NCBI RefSeq assembly: GCF_019075875.1
Contig: NZ_JAHOOZ010000001.1
Location: forward strand, 2,728,001 to 2,792,000
Origin: Novosphingobium sp. G106
Lineage (GTDB): Bacteria > Pseudomonadota > Alphaproteobacteria > Sphingomonadales > Sphingomonadaceae
DNA length: 64,000 nt
Reading direction: 5' to 3'
Below the pieces are notes generated by a model. That model worked only from the letters and a program-made list of their open reading frames with translations. It did not search any database and had not been told where the DNA came from. The position numbers and the translations under genes are program-made. Positions 26,031 to 35,545 of this stretch are shown piece by piece; position 1 is the first letter of the stretch, and every line of letters begins with the position of its first letter.

Positions 26031-27302
26031 TCAGTTGGCCAGGGTCGCCTGGGCAGCGCTCGGCGCAGAAACACCGGGCGCCACGGCCCGCGCCGGCGCC
26101 GCGACGATCTTGCCTTGCTTGACCAGCACCTTGCTGCCCGGCGCGGCCGCCTGGTAGTTCGAGATCACGACGCTGTCCCCGGTGGCGAGGCCCGCGCGGA
26201 CGACGCGCAGGCCATCGACCAGCGGCCCGAGTTCGACCGGCTTGGCCGAAACCGTGCCGTCCTTGGCGACGACATAGACGAGCTTGCGCGCCTGGTCGGA
26301 CTGGACCGCGGCATCAGGCACGAGCAGTGCCTTGACCGTGCCGCCGCTCGCCAGCCGCATGTTGCCAAACATGCCGGGCGTGAGAAACCCTTGCGGATTG
26401 GCGAAGGCGGCGCGGATCCGGATCGTGCCCGAGCGCGGATCGAGCCCGTTGTCGGTGAAATCGAGCGCGCCCTTCCAGCGGTAGTCGGCCTCGTCCTGCA
26501 GTCGGACTTCGACCTCGCCGCCGGCCCGCTTCGCCGCGGCATCGCGCTGCGCCTTGAGGTAGAGCGCTTCGGAAGCGTCGAACGTGAAGTAGATCGGGTC
26601 CATCGCATTGACCGTGGTCAGCAGCGTCGCACCCGCCCCACCCTCGCCCGACACCAGATTGCCGATGTCGATGCGCCGGTCGGAAACGCGGCCCGAAATC
26701 GGCGCGCGGACGGTGGTGAACTCGACGTCGAGCGCACGCTGCTGGACGCGCGCCTGCGCTGCGGCGAGCGCGGCGGAGGCGGCGCGGACCTTGGCGCGCA
26801 GGCTGTCGACCTCGCTCGCCGAAACTGCCTCGTCGCCGGTCAGACCGGCCACGCGCCCAGCGTCGGAACGGGCGAGCGCCAGCGCGCTGTTGGCCGAGGC
26901 CACTTCGGCGCGGGCCTCGGCGAGCGCGGCCAGATAGGGACGCGGATCGACGGTGAACAGCGCCTGCCCCTTCTGGACGACATCGCCGTCGCGGAAGTGG
27001 ATCGCGGTGATCGCGCCCGAGACGCGTGGGCGGATTTCCACCGTCTGGCTCGGAGCGAAACGGCCGACGTAGTCATCCCACTGGTTGACTTCGCGCAGCA
27101 GCGGATGCGCGATCTGGACCGTCGCCGGCGGCATGGCCGCCGCTTCGACGGGCCGGTCGAGCACCTTCCAGCCGATGCCGACCACCGCCACCAGCGCGAT
27201 CGCCGCGATCACACCCTTGCGCCGCGTCAAACGGGGTCGGGGTGCCGGCTCGACATGGACCGCCTCAATCGCATCCGCTTCGAGATTGACGTGGGCATTC
27301 AT
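26031..27302 (-). CDS. RND efflux periplasmic adaptor (MexE/AcrA-like)
   Basis: A 423-residue membrane-fusion protein. It has a short cytoplasmic start, one membrane anchor (VIAAIALVAVVGIGWKVL), then lipoyl-like (VEIRPRVSGAITAIHFRDGDVVQKGQALFTVDPRPY), helical-hairpin and beta-barrel domains, and a C-terminal tail rich in Ala/Pro. It links the pump to the outer-membrane channel. ATG 27302 overlaps the upstream gene stop (ATGA). A 166-bp gap with a REP-like element separates it from the pump gene. Confidence 0.9.
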   Translation of the reverse strand: MNAHVNLEADAIEAVHVEPAPRPRLTRRKGVIAAIALVAVVGIGWKVLDRPVEAAAMPPATVQIAHPLLREVNQWDDYVGRFAPSQTVEIRPRVSGAITAIHFRDGDVVQKGQALFTVDPRPYLAALAEARAEVASANSALALARSDAGRVAGLTGDEAVSASEVDSLRAKVRAASAALAAAQARVQQRALDVEFTTVRAPISGRVSDRRIDIGNLVSGEGGAGATLLTTVNAMDPIYFTFDASEALYLKAQRDAAAKRAGGEVEVRLQDEADYRWKGALDFTDNGLDPRSGTIRIRAAFANPQGFLTPGMFGNMRLASGGTVKALLVPDAAVQSDQARKLVYVVAKDGTVSAKPVELGPLVDGLRVVRAGLATGDSVVISNYQAAAPGSKVLVKQGKIVAAPARAVAPGVSAPSAAQATLAN

Positions 27303-27703
27303 GCGTAAGTCCTTTGGGTAAGCTTGGGGGCGCCGCCGATCGTGTCGATCACGCGGCTGATCTGGATTTCGCTGAAGCCGGCCTTCTTGGCCGCGGCGAT
27401 GACCGAGGTGCGGACGTGCCAGCCGTAGTGGCGCGCCTCGACGGCGAGGCGGCGGAGCGCTTCCAGCCGATCGTTCGCCAAGGTCCGTGCGGGAGGCTGC
27501 GGGCCAAGCACGATACGGCCGAGCAAGCTGCGCTTGGGCTGGGGCTGCAGCGTGTCGAGCCCATCGTGGTGCGACAGCTCGAGTACGCGCGCTTCGAGCG
27601 GCGAGAATGCGCTCGCGTGGTCGGCGACCAGCTTGTCGAGCTGTGGGACGGAACGGTTCAGCGCTGGCGCCGCCGCGGTTTCGGAAAAGTCGATGAAAGC
27701 CAT
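27299..27703 (-). CDS. Hypothetical protein coupled to RND adaptor
   Basis: A 134-residue protein I do not recognise. It has no signal peptide or membrane segment. The N-terminal half is acidic and hydrophobic (MAFIDFSETAAAPALNRSVPQLDKLVADHASAF). The C-terminal half is basic and helical (RRLAVEARHYGWHVRTSVIAAAKKAGFSEIQISRVIDTIGG), with a possible helix-turn-helix. GGAG lies 7 bases before the ATG and the stop overlaps the adaptor start, so it is a genuine first gene of the efflux operon. A regulatory or assembly role is a guess. Confidence 0.75.
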   Translation of the reverse strand: MAFIDFSETAAAPALNRSVPQLDKLVADHASAFSPLEARVLELSHHDGLDTLQPQPKRSLLGRIVLGPQPPARTLANDRLEALRRLAVEARHYGWHVRTSVIAAAKKAGFSEIQISRVIDTIGGAPKLTQRTYA

Positions 27704-28169
27704 GGGCCTGCTCCAAATCTATGCCCGGACGCGGCCGTTGGGCGCGCGTCCGGGGACCCGGCGGGAGGGGGGGGTGGGTCCGCCGGGTAAAGCCAAAGAC
27801 GCAGCCGTCAGCACTCCCCGCAGCGATACAGGGACGGCGACTCCGTCGGTTCGGGAATGTCAGAAGGGCACTGCCTGAAAGGCCGCCCTCAAAGGTTTAG
27901 CGGGTCATCCCGCCGGTCGGACAGAGTTTCATCGATCCTCCTTCGTCACTTTGGCGTCAGCGAAGCCGATGCCCTCATTTCTATACTGATCGGTATATAT
28001 TGCGATGCAATAACCGTCAAGCCTATTTCTGTACCACCCGGTAAGTTTGTTCGGCAGGTCCCTCTTTCAAGGGGTGAATGGCCGATTAATGAAATTTTTT
28101 TGGGGCCACTCCGCCAAGACGAGACAGGCAGCCAAAGTGTGACATCACACGCTTGAAGTCACGGCGGCG
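27704..28169 (-). other. Non-coding region with RND operon promoter and long leader
   Basis: This 466-base stretch between the efflux operon and tetR has no convincing gene. It contains the operator-promoter at 27982-28020, so the mRNA leader is about 280 bases. Near the gene the leader is GC-rich with strong inverted repeats: CCGGACGCG with CGCGTCCGG around 27724-27755, and ACCCGGCGG with CCGCCGGGT around 27755-27788, which includes a G8 run. These could fold in the leader RNA. Confidence 0.5.
27982..28020 (-). promoter_or_regulatory. Promoter and TetR operator of the hyp-adaptor-pump-channel operon
   Basis: On the minus strand TTGACG (-35, 28015-28020) is 17 bases from TATACC (-10, 27992-27997). 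The -10 lies inside an inverted repeat TATAC-N6-GTATA (27982-27997). The same ATAC-N6-GTAT pattern overlaps the start of the neighbouring tetR, so the TetR protein probably represses both. Confidence 0.75.
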
Positions 28170-28778
28170 TCAGGCGCTAGGCCACATCGCCAGCGTGGTA
28201 TCGACGATGCGGCCGAGCACGTCGCGACAGGCGCCAGCACTGGCCTTGACCGACATGCCCTGGAGCACCGTGGTCAGATAACTCGCCAGGGCTTCGGGAT
28301 CGGCATGCTCGGGCAGGTCGCCCTCGTCGCGCGCGCGTTGCAGCCGGCGCACCAGCGCGGCTTCGGACGAAGCACGACGGGCGATGACCTCGGTGCGGAT
28401 CGACTCGGCCTCGGCCCCGCAAACCACGGTGCTGATGACGCTGAGGCAGCCCTGCGGATCGCTCTCCCCGCACTGGATCGCAAGGCCCCCGCGCAGCAGC
28501 CGCTCGGCGACACCGCGCGCGGTATCGGCTTCGAGCGCAGTGCTCGTATAGCAGAGCTTCTCACGCTCGTAGAGATCGAGCGCCGAGCGAAACAGCGATT
28601 CCTTGTTGCCGAAACAGGCGTAGAGGCTGGGCTTGGTGATGCCCATGGCCTCTGTCAGCTCGGCCATCGAGGCGCTTTCGTAGCCGCGTTGCCAGAAGAC
28701 GCGCAGCGCAGCCGCAAGGGCTTCGTCCGAATCGAACTCGCGCGGTCTGCCGCGGCTCGGGGTTGCTGAACATTCCAT
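28170..28778 (-). CDS. TetR/AcrR-family repressor of the first RND operon
   Basis: A 202-residue TetR repressor with helix-turn-helix ASMAELTEAMGITKPSLYACFGNKESLF (about 36-63) and a helical ligand domain containing two Cys near the centre (QGCLSVISTVVCG). It lies between the two RND systems, on the same strand as both. Matching operators overlap its own start and the promoter of the downstream operon, so it is probably autoregulated. The start codon is only 9 bases from a TATATA -10 box, which suggests a leaderless or nearly leaderless mRNA. Confidence 0.88.
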   Translation of the reverse strand: MECSATPSRGRPREFDSDEALAAALRVFWQRGYESASMAELTEAMGITKPSLYACFGNKESLFRSALDLYEREKLCYTSTALEADTARGVAERLLRGGLAIQCGESDPQGCLSVISTVVCGAEAESIRTEVIARRASSEAALVRRLQRARDEGDLPEHADPEALASYLTTVLQGMSVKASAGACRDVLGRIVDTTLAMWPSA

Positions 28779-28793
28779 ACCGGTCGGTATATA
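28777..28793 (-). promoter_or_regulatory. tetR operator and -10 box overlapping the start codon
   Basis: ATAC-CGGTCG-GTAT (28777-28790) is a palindromic operator like the one at 27982-27997. Its last bases form the TATATA -10 (28788-28793); a CTGGAC -35-like box lies 18 bases upstream. The tetR ATG (28776-28778) lies at the operator edge. Confidence 0.7.
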
Positions 28794-28820
28794 GGTGTAG
28801 TGGGTGCCGTCGTCCAGTCC

Positions 28821-31800
28821 CTAGGACGAAGCGGGTTGTTCCCCCCGGCAACGGATCGTCATCGCCCGGCCGGCGCGGGTTCACCAGCCGCGCGAGCTTG
28901 GGCCGGATGCGCAGTTCGAAGCGGTCGATGATCTCGTAGATTACCGGCACGAGGAACAGCGACAGCGCGGTCGAGGTCAGCATGCCGCCGATCACCGCCA
29001 CCGCCATCGGCTGGCGCGACTCCGATCCTTCGCTGACGGCAAAGGCAGTGGGCAGCATACCCGCGATCATCGCCACCGAGGTCATGACGATCGGCCGGGT
29101 GCGCTGGGCGCAGGCCTCGATCAGCGCGTCGCGCATCGAGGCACCGGCGCGCTCGTGCTCGATCGCGAACTCGACGAGCAGGATCGAGTTCTTGGCGCAG
29201 AGGCCCATGAGCATGAGAAAACCAATGAACACCGGCAGCTCAAGCGCGAAGCCGCCGAGCTTGAGCGCGGCGAAGGCGCCGACCATCGACAGCGGCAGCG
29301 CGCCCATGATGACCACGGGCTTGAAGAAGCCGCGGAAGAGCAAGACCAGCACGGTAAAGGTCAGGCCGATGCCCGCGACCAGCGCGAGGATGAAACCGAC
29401 GAACAGCTCGCCGAGCTGCTGGTTGACGCCCTGGTTGGCCTCGTGAATGCCTGGCGGCAGGTGGCGCATCGCGGGCAGCTTGCGCACGTCCTGCAAGGCC
29501 GAGCCGATCACCGCGCCGACCGCGAGATCGGCATCGACCGCAACCCGGCGCTCGCGGTCGAAGCGCACGATCTTGCCCGGCCCCGACTGGAAGCGGAAAT
29601 CAGCGACGCTGGACAGCGGCGTGGTCTTGCCGTCGAGCGTCGGGACGCGCAGCTGGGCGATCGTGTCGAGATCGTAGCGTGCGCTTTCGGGCAGCCGCAC
29701 GCGGATCGGCAGGCGCTGCTCGCCGGCCGAGTACTTGGCGACCGCGGCGTCGATGTCGCCGATCGTCGCGATCCGCAGGACATTGGCCAGCGCCTGGCTG
29801 TCGACGCCCAGCCGCGCCGCCTCGGCGGGTCGCGGCGTGACGATGAGTTCGGGTCCGGGAGCCGAAGGGCTCGGCCGCGGGTCGGCGACCGACGCGACCG
29901 AACGCATCTCGCGCAGCAGTTGCATCTGCACGCGTTCGAGCGCGGCGCCGTCCTGCCCGGCGAGCACGACGCTCACCGCGGCCTGGCCGAAATTGCCCTG
30001 ATTGTAGAACCGGGCCTCGGGAATGGCGCGCAGCTTCGGGCCGATCATCGCCTGGAACTGCTCGGACGTCTGCGAACGCTTGTGCTTGAGCACCACGGTC
30101 AGCGTGCCGTCGCCGATGTCCGAGCCGCCGCCTATCGCGCCAAACGAGCTCGCGTTCGACCCCACTTGGGCGAAGACCGCGTCGACGTCCGGCTGCTTCA
30201 GGATCATCTGCGTGGCCTTCTGCACGGCCGCGCTCATGCCTTCGCGCGTGGCGCCCGGGGGGCCTTCCATCGCGATGTAGATGTAATTGCGGTTGGGCAC
30301 GGCCTGGAAGCCGATCGGCAGGGTCGCGCCCAACGCCAGCGCCACCACGAACAGCCCGCCGCCAATCAGCGTGCACTTGAACGGCCGCTCCAGCGCCCAA
30401 TCGAGCAGGCGCTGGTGGAGGGGGTGGATTCCACCGCCGACGCCGAAGCCGGCGCGGTTCTCGTGCGGGGTCAGGAAATAGGCCGCCATCAGCGGCGTCA
30501 ACAGCCGCGCGACGATCAGCGAGAAGGTCACCGCGGCGGCGACCGTCAGGCCGAATTCCTTGAAGAACTGCCCCACCTCTCCCGGGATTGCCGAAACCGG
30601 CGCGAAGACGGCGATGATCGTCGCAGTCGTGGCGATGACCGCCAGGCCGATCGAATCGGCACCGACCAGCGCGGCGCGGTAGGGCGATTCCCCACGCTCG
30701 ATACGCTTCTCGATATTCTCGATCTCGACGATCGCGTCGTCGACGAGAATGCCGATGACCAGCGTCAGCGCCAGCAGGGTCAAGCCGTTCAGGCTAAAGC
30801 CCATCGCCGCCATGAAGATGAAGGTCGGGATCAACGACATCGGCATGGCCGTCGCGGCGATCGCGGTGGCGCGCCAGTCGCGCAGGAACAGGTAGACGAC
30901 GACGATGGCCAGCACGATGCCCTCGACCAGCACGTCGAGCGTCGCGGCGAAAGCGGCGCGGGTCTGATCGGCGGTCGAGACGATGCGGGTGAAGGTTACG
31001 CCGGGATGGTCATGCGCGAGTTGGGCGATGCCAGCTTTGACCCCGTTGTCGACCGTGACGTCGGAGGCGTTGCTCGTCTTCGAGATCTGGATCGCCACGG
31101 TCGGGCGCCCGTTGAGCCGGGCGAAGCCGCGGACCTCGCCTTGCCCGTCGCCGACTTCGGCGATGTCGGACAGCCGCACGTAGCGCCCCTGGACCGGGAT
31201 CGTCAGGTTGCGGATCGCCGCGACATCCGTTGCCGAGCCGAGAACGCGGATCGTCTGCTCAACCGCGCCGACCGTGGCGCGACCACCGGGGTTGTCGCTA
31301 TGGAACGCGGCGAGCGCGGCGTTGACCTGGGCCGCGTTGATATCGAGCGCAGCCATGCGCTGCGGATCGAGGATGACGTCGATCTCGCGGCTCGCCCCAC
31401 CGATCCGCGACACCTGAGCCACGCCGTTCTGCGCCTGCAGCACGCGGGCGACGTCGTTGTCGACGAACCAGGCGAGCTGGGTATCGCCCATCTGCGGTGC
31501 GCTGACCGCGTAGGTCATCACCGGCGCGCTATCGAGATCGAGCCGCTGCACCGAAGGGGGATCGATGCCCGAAGGCAGCTGCACCCGCGTCCGCTCGACG
31601 ATCGTTCGCACGTCATCGACCGCTTTCTGGATGTCGGTGCCGAGCTCGAATTCCAGTGTCGTGTTCGACGATCCGGTGGTGACCGTCGAGCTGACGTTCT
31701 TGATCCCGGCGACGCCCGTCAGCGCGTTCTCCAGCGGACGGGTGATCTGGTTCTCCATCTCGGTCGGCGCCGCGCCGCTTTGCGTGACGGTGACCGTGAC

Positions 31801-31932
31801 GATCGGCAGCTGGACGTTGGGGAACTGCTTGATCGGCATCCGCAGGAAGGCGACCGCGCCAGCCAGGGTCAGGATGATAAACAGCAACGAGACCGGGATC
31901 GGGTTGCGGATCGCCCAGGCGGAGATCTTCAT
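28821..31932 (-). CDS. RND (HAE1-type) efflux pump, second system (stop lost by frameshift in this sequence)
   Basis: A second RND transporter starting MKISAWAIRNPIPVSLLFIIL, with the proton-relay pair in GILVDDAIVEIENIEKR and the expected 12 membrane segments. As sequenced the frame has no stop at the usual place and runs on to 28561 inside tetR. Removing one base from the C6 run at 28841-28846 gives the ending DDDPLPGEQPASS and a stop at 28821, making 1036 residues, a normal size. It is the last gene of a channel-adaptor-pump operon. Its start overlaps the adaptor stop by four bases. Confidence 0.88.
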
Positions 31933-32990
31933 TTGGCGACCTTCACCTTGTCGCCGTTGAGCACGAAGGCGCTACCCTTCACTGCCACGCGGCTGCCCTC
32001 GGCAAGGCCCGAGACGATCTCGACCAGCCCCTGCGCGCGGCGGCCGGTCCGCACCTTGACATTGCGGACGCGGTCGTTGCCGTCGATCAGCGTAACCGAG
32101 GCGCCATCGGCGTCGAAATGGACCGCCGCTTCGGGCACGGCGAGCAGCGAGAAATTGCGCGTGAACCGCGCCTCGGCGAAACCGCCCTGGCGCAACTCGG
32201 GATCGTTCGGCAGCGCGATCCGGGCAATAGTGGCTCCGGTCTGCGGATCGACGCGCATGCCGATCAGCCGCACATGCCCGGCGAGCTTGCGGCCCGAGGC
32301 GAGCACGACCTCGGCCGGATCGCCGATCGCAACCGTGCCGATGTCGCTTTCGGGCAGCTCGGCATAGAGCTCGATCTCACTGTCGCGCGCCATTCGGAAC
32401 ATCGCGGTTCCGGCGGCGGAGGTATCGCCCGGCCGGACGGTACGCTCCAGGATCACACCGCCGGCCGGCGCGCGGATCTGCAGGTGCGCCTGCCGGGTCA
32501 GCAGGTCGTTGAGCTGCGCGCGGCTGGCCGCGACTGCGGCGCGGCCGGTACGCGCGGCGAAGCGGCGCGTCTCGATCGCCTCCTTCGACAGCACACCCTG
32601 GTTGTCCAGCCCTTCGACGCGTCCGGCCTGGGCGACGGCTTGCTCGGCTGCGACCTGCTGCTGCGCCAAGGTGGCGCGAACCTGATCGATCTGCGAGCGC
32701 AGCAAGCTGTCGTCGAGCACCGCCAGAACCTCGCCCGCGCGCACGCGCTGGCCTTCCTCGACGAGCACGCGCGAAACGCGGAAGCCGCTGAGATCGGCGG
32801 CGACGGCCATCTCCTCGCGCGGCAGCAGCCGGCCCGAAGCGGTCAGTGCCCCGGCGACGTCGTGCCGCGCGGCTACCGCAGCGGTGACGGTCTGCGGCGG
32901 CATCTCCTCGCGGCCCGCGGTCTTCTTGCCGCATCCGGCGAGCAGCAACGCAAGAGCCAGCATAGACAGAAGGGAATGGGGACGTGGCAT
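31929..32990 (-). CDS. RND efflux adaptor lipoprotein, second system
   Basis: A 353-residue HlyD/MdtA-type membrane-fusion protein with a lipoprotein signal (ALALLLAGCGKK). A lipoyl-like domain, a helical hairpin (VRATLAQQQVAAEQAVAQAGRVEGL) and beta-barrel regions follow. ATG 32990 overlaps the channel gene stop by one base (TGATG), and its stop overlaps the pump start (ATGA). Confidence 0.88.
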   Translation of the reverse strand: MPRPHSLLSMLALALLLAGCGKKTAGREEMPPQTVTAAVAARHDVAGALTASGRLLPREEMAVAADLSGFRVSRVLVEEGQRVRAGEVLAVLDDSLLRSQIDQVRATLAQQQVAAEQAVAQAGRVEGLDNQGVLSKEAIETRRFAARTGRAAVAASRAQLNDLLTRQAHLQIRAPAGGVILERTVRPGDTSAAGTAMFRMARDSEIELYAELPESDIGTVAIGDPAEVVLASGRKLAGHVRLIGMRVDPQTGATIARIALPNDPELRQGGFAEARFTRNFSLLAVPEAAVHFDADGASVTLIDGNDRVRNVKVRTGRRAQGLVEIVSGLAEGSRVAVKGSAFVLNGDKVKVAK

Positions 32991-34414
32991 CAACGGGCTT
33001 CCGGGCTCGAGGGAAGTGGCGCCGACGGAGTGAGATCGGCCTGCGGATCCCAGCCCCCGCCCAATGCGCGGATCGCAGTTACAGTGTCGGAGAGCAGGCC
33101 GAACTGGGCCGTGTTAAGCGTGACGCGGTTCTGCAACCAGATGCGCTCCGCCTGCAGCAGCGTGGTGAGATCGGTCAGGCCGGCCGAATAGCCGCGCCGC
33201 GCAGTATCGAAGGCATAGCGGGCACGCTCGGTCGCCACGACGAGTTCGCCGATCCGGCGCTGGCCGGCGTCGACGCGGGTCAGCGCGTTCTCGGCCTCGC
33301 CGAACGCGGTCTGGACCGCCTGCTCATAGCCGATGACCGCCTGCTGCCCGCGCGCTTCACTGATGCGAAGCCCGGCGAGCAGGCGGGCGCGGTCGAGCAC
33401 CGGCACGGCCAGCCCCGCCACCAGTGACCACAACCCCGTGCCGCCGCTATCGGTGGCGCTGAGGACGGCTCCCGGCTGGATCGAAAAACGCGGGAACAGC
33501 GCGAGCCGGTCGATCTGGACGGTCCGCGCGGCCGAGGCCAGCGCCACCTCGGCGCCACGCACGTCGGGCCGGCGCGCGAGCAGCAGGCCTGGCGTTGCCT
33601 GGGGCACCGCCGGCGGCGCGGCCAGCGATGCCGCGATCGTCAGCGTGTCGGTGGAGGCGGCAGGCTCGCCGATCAGGATCAGCAGCGAGCGCTTGGCGGC
33701 GCGCAGTTCGGCTTCGAGCCGGATCGCCTCGGCCTCGGCGCTGGCGACGTCGGCTTCGAGCCGGGCGGCGTCCTGCCCCGAAATCAGCCCGCGTTCGCGG
33801 CCGATGTCGGCCGATGTTGCCAGGTCGCGCGCAATCTGCAGCGTCTCGTTCGCGGTATCGAGCTGGACCGCGAGGAAGCGCGCCTGGAACAGCGCGGCCG
33901 CGACGTCGCCGGCCAGCGCCAGCCGCGCGCCGTAAAAGTCGAGCGCCGAGGCCTGGTAATCGAGATCGGCCTTGCCGCGAATGGCAGCGAGGCGGCCGAA
34001 CAGGTCGATCTCCCAGCTTGGCGTAAAGCTCGCCTGGTAAAGCGTGTTCGCGTCTTGAGTGACGCCGTCTCCCCAGAGCCGCTTGCTGCCCTGTTCGGTC
34101 AGGCTGCCGGTCAAGTTGCCCGTAGGCAGCGTCGATGCGCGCGACTGGAGGCGGACGGCACGCGCTTCGGCGATCCTGGCGTAGGCCAGCCGCGCGGTCG
34201 TGCTACGCTCGAGCGCGGTCGTGACGAGGCTGCTGAGCTGCGGATCGTTGAAATCGGTCCACCAGTGATCGAGTGCAACAACACCCTTGTCGCCCTGCGC
34301 TGCGGGAGCCTCGAAGCCCTGCGGCAGCTGCGTATCGGCAGACGGCAGATGTACGGTCGGCGCGCAGCCGCCCAATGCGGCGGCGGTCAGCAGGAAAAGA
34401 CAGCGAAGGCGCAT
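32990..34414 (-). CDS. OprM/NodT-type outer-membrane channel, second system
   Basis: A TolC-fold outer-membrane lipoprotein of about 474 residues with lipobox ALGGCAPTV after a short signal peptide. Repeated efflux domains include ARIAEARAVRLQSRASTLPTGNLTG and LLARRPDVRGAEVALASAARTVQIDRLALFPRFS. Possible starts are ATG 34414 (used here), ATG 34429 and TTG 34450; none has an ideal ribosome-binding site. It is first in the operon and divergent from a TetR gene. Confidence 0.88.
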   Translation of the reverse strand: MRLRCLFLLTAAALGGCAPTVHLPSADTQLPQGFEAPAAQGDKGVVALDHWWTDFNDPQLSSLVTTALERSTTARLAYARIAEARAVRLQSRASTLPTGNLTGSLTEQGSKRLWGDGVTQDANTLYQASFTPSWEIDLFGRLAAIRGKADLDYQASALDFYGARLALAGDVAAALFQARFLAVQLDTANETLQIARDLATSADIGRERGLISGQDAARLEADVASAEAEAIRLEAELRAAKRSLLILIGEPAASTDTLTIAASLAAPPAVPQATPGLLLARRPDVRGAEVALASAARTVQIDRLALFPRFSIQPGAVLSATDSGGTGLWSLVAGLAVPVLDRARLLAGLRISEARGQQAVIGYEQAVQTAFGEAENALTRVDAGQRRIGELVVATERARYAFDTARRGYSAGLTDLTTLLQAERIWLQNRVTLNTAQFGLLSDTVTAIRALGGGWDPQADLTPSAPLPSSPEAR

Positions 34415-34481
34415 TCTACGATCCAGCATCGCTCGACAATCGCCCTTCAACTCTCCCTCGCGAATTAACCTCGGCCCGATA

Positions 34482-34500
34482 AATATACAAGTCTGTTTCT
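34482..34500. promoter_or_regulatory. Possible operator for the second RND system
   Basis: An AT-rich island containing TATACAAGTCTGTTT lies in the 160-bp gap between the divergent channel and TetR genes. ACA-AGTC-TGT is a short inverted repeat of the kind bound by TetR proteins. The surrounding DNA is otherwise GC-rich. Confidence 0.45.
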
Positions 34501-34574
34501 TTTATTTTCGCGAGGCGCTATGCTGCCTTTCGACAAGCGTTCGCTAGGCGGCATGGGCCGCGGGAAAGGTTGGA

Positions 34575-35198
34575 ATGGCATCGGGCGCGCGCGGCAAGGG
34601 CCGGCCCAGGCTCATCGAAGCGGCGGAGATCGACCGCGCGATCCGCGATGCCGCACTGCAACTGCTGCTGGAGCAGGGCGAAGCGACGACGATGCATGCC
34701 GTGGCTCTGGCTGCGGGCATTTCGCGCAAGTCGCTTTACGCGCGCTATCCGAACAAGACGCAGCTTGCCCTCGCGGTGATCGGCGAACTGCTGCAGGGCG
34801 CAGGCGCGCTCGAATACGACAGGAGCGGGGACGCCGAGGACCGGCTGCGGCACTATATCGAGGCAGGGCTCGAGGCGATCGCGAAACCGCAGTCCAAGGC
34901 CCTGCAAAGACTGCTCACGTTGGATCCCGACTATATCGCCGCGCTGCGCTCCGACATGCTCGATGCCACGCGCCGCATCTTCTTCGAGCCGCTGCGCATG
35001 TTGCTGAGCGATGCGCAGGCGGGCGGCGAACTTGCCATCGAGGAAGTCGACGCTACGGCGCGCGTCATCATTAGGCTGATCTTCGCCACGAGCTTCACCG
35101 ATGAGCACGACGGAAAGTCCTGGATGACCTCGCCCGAGCCGGAGAACTATGCTGGCTTTCTGGCGCGGTTGGTCGCCCGCGGACTGCTAGCTCGCTAG
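34575..35198 (+). CDS. TetR-family regulator of the second RND system
   Basis: A 207-residue TetR repressor. A basic start (MASGARGKGRPRLIEAAEID) precedes the helix-turn-helix TTMHAVALAAGISRKSLYARYPNK (about 38-61) and a helical effector domain with the TetR_C_AefR-like LLTLDPDYIAALRSDMLDATRRIFFEPL. AAAGG lies 5-7 bases before the ATG. Its divergent position points to control of the channel-adaptor-pump operon. Confidence 0.85.
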   Translation: MASGARGKGRPRLIEAAEIDRAIRDAALQLLLEQGEATTMHAVALAAGISRKSLYARYPNKTQLALAVIGELLQGAGALEYDRSGDAEDRLRHYIEAGLEAIAKPQSKALQRLLTLDPDYIAALRSDMLDATRRIFFEPLRMLLSDAQAGGELAIEEVDATARVIIRLIFATSFTDEHDGKSWMTSPEPENYAGFLARLVARGLLAR

Positions 35199-35284
35199 CC
35201 TCCCGTTTTGGCACGCGGCCATCGCCGCGGTTGCCAGCACGCGCCGCCGTGCCATGCTGCATGGATGAATTGGCACGCGATTCC

Positions 35285-35491
35285 ATGAAGGCTCATCCCG
35301 CCGCCCGCCCATTGGCCGCTGCGATCGAGGCGGCGCAGTGCGCTGTCACCCTCGTCGCCATCCTCGGTGTGCTCGGCCTGATCGCCTGCCTCGCTGGCCT
35401 GGCTTCGCTGGCCGACCTGCCCTGGATTCTCGGCGGCGCCTTCATGGGGTCCTTCGTCATGGCCGCCTTCAAGCGTACCCGCAGGACATAA
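35285..35491 (+). CDS. Small membrane protein
   Basis: A 68-residue protein with two hydrophobic stretches (CAVTLVAILGVLGLIACLAGL and WILGGAFMGSFVMAAF) and a basic end (KRTRRT). I do not recognise a family. ATG 35261 or a start at 35231 would extend it by 8 or 18 residues; no start has a clear ribosome-binding site. It is followed at once by a strong terminator, which supports it being a real transcript. Confidence 0.5.
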   Translation: MKAHPAARPLAAAIEAAQCAVTLVAILGVLGLIACLAGLASLADLPWILGGAFMGSFVMAAFKRTRRT

Positions 35492-35495
35492 AAAG

Positions 35496-35530
35496 CGCCC
35501 GGCGGACTGCTCCGCCGGGCCCTTTCTTTT
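35496..35530. terminator. Bidirectional terminator
   Basis: GCCCGGCGG (35496-35504) pairs with CCGCCGGGC (35511-35519) around a 6-base loop. A T-rich tail follows on the plus strand (CTTTCTTTT) and five T on the minus strand. It serves the small membrane gene and the converging porin gene. Confidence 0.85.
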
Positions 35531-35545
35531 AGTCTAAGACGCCGA

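Noticed and set aside
27857..28156. Open frame of 99 codons in the efflux/tetR gap
   Set aside because: It covers the AT-rich promoter and operator, has no ribosome-binding site and no family resemblance.
28561..28820. C-terminal extension of the second RND pump into tetR
   Set aside because: The added residues are an out-of-frame reading of tetR and its operator; a one-base correction at 28841-28846 gives a normal stop.
29155..32367. 1070-codon plus-strand frame opposite the second RND system
   Set aside because: It spans two overlapping real genes and has shadow composition (Arg, Asp, Gln), with no motif.
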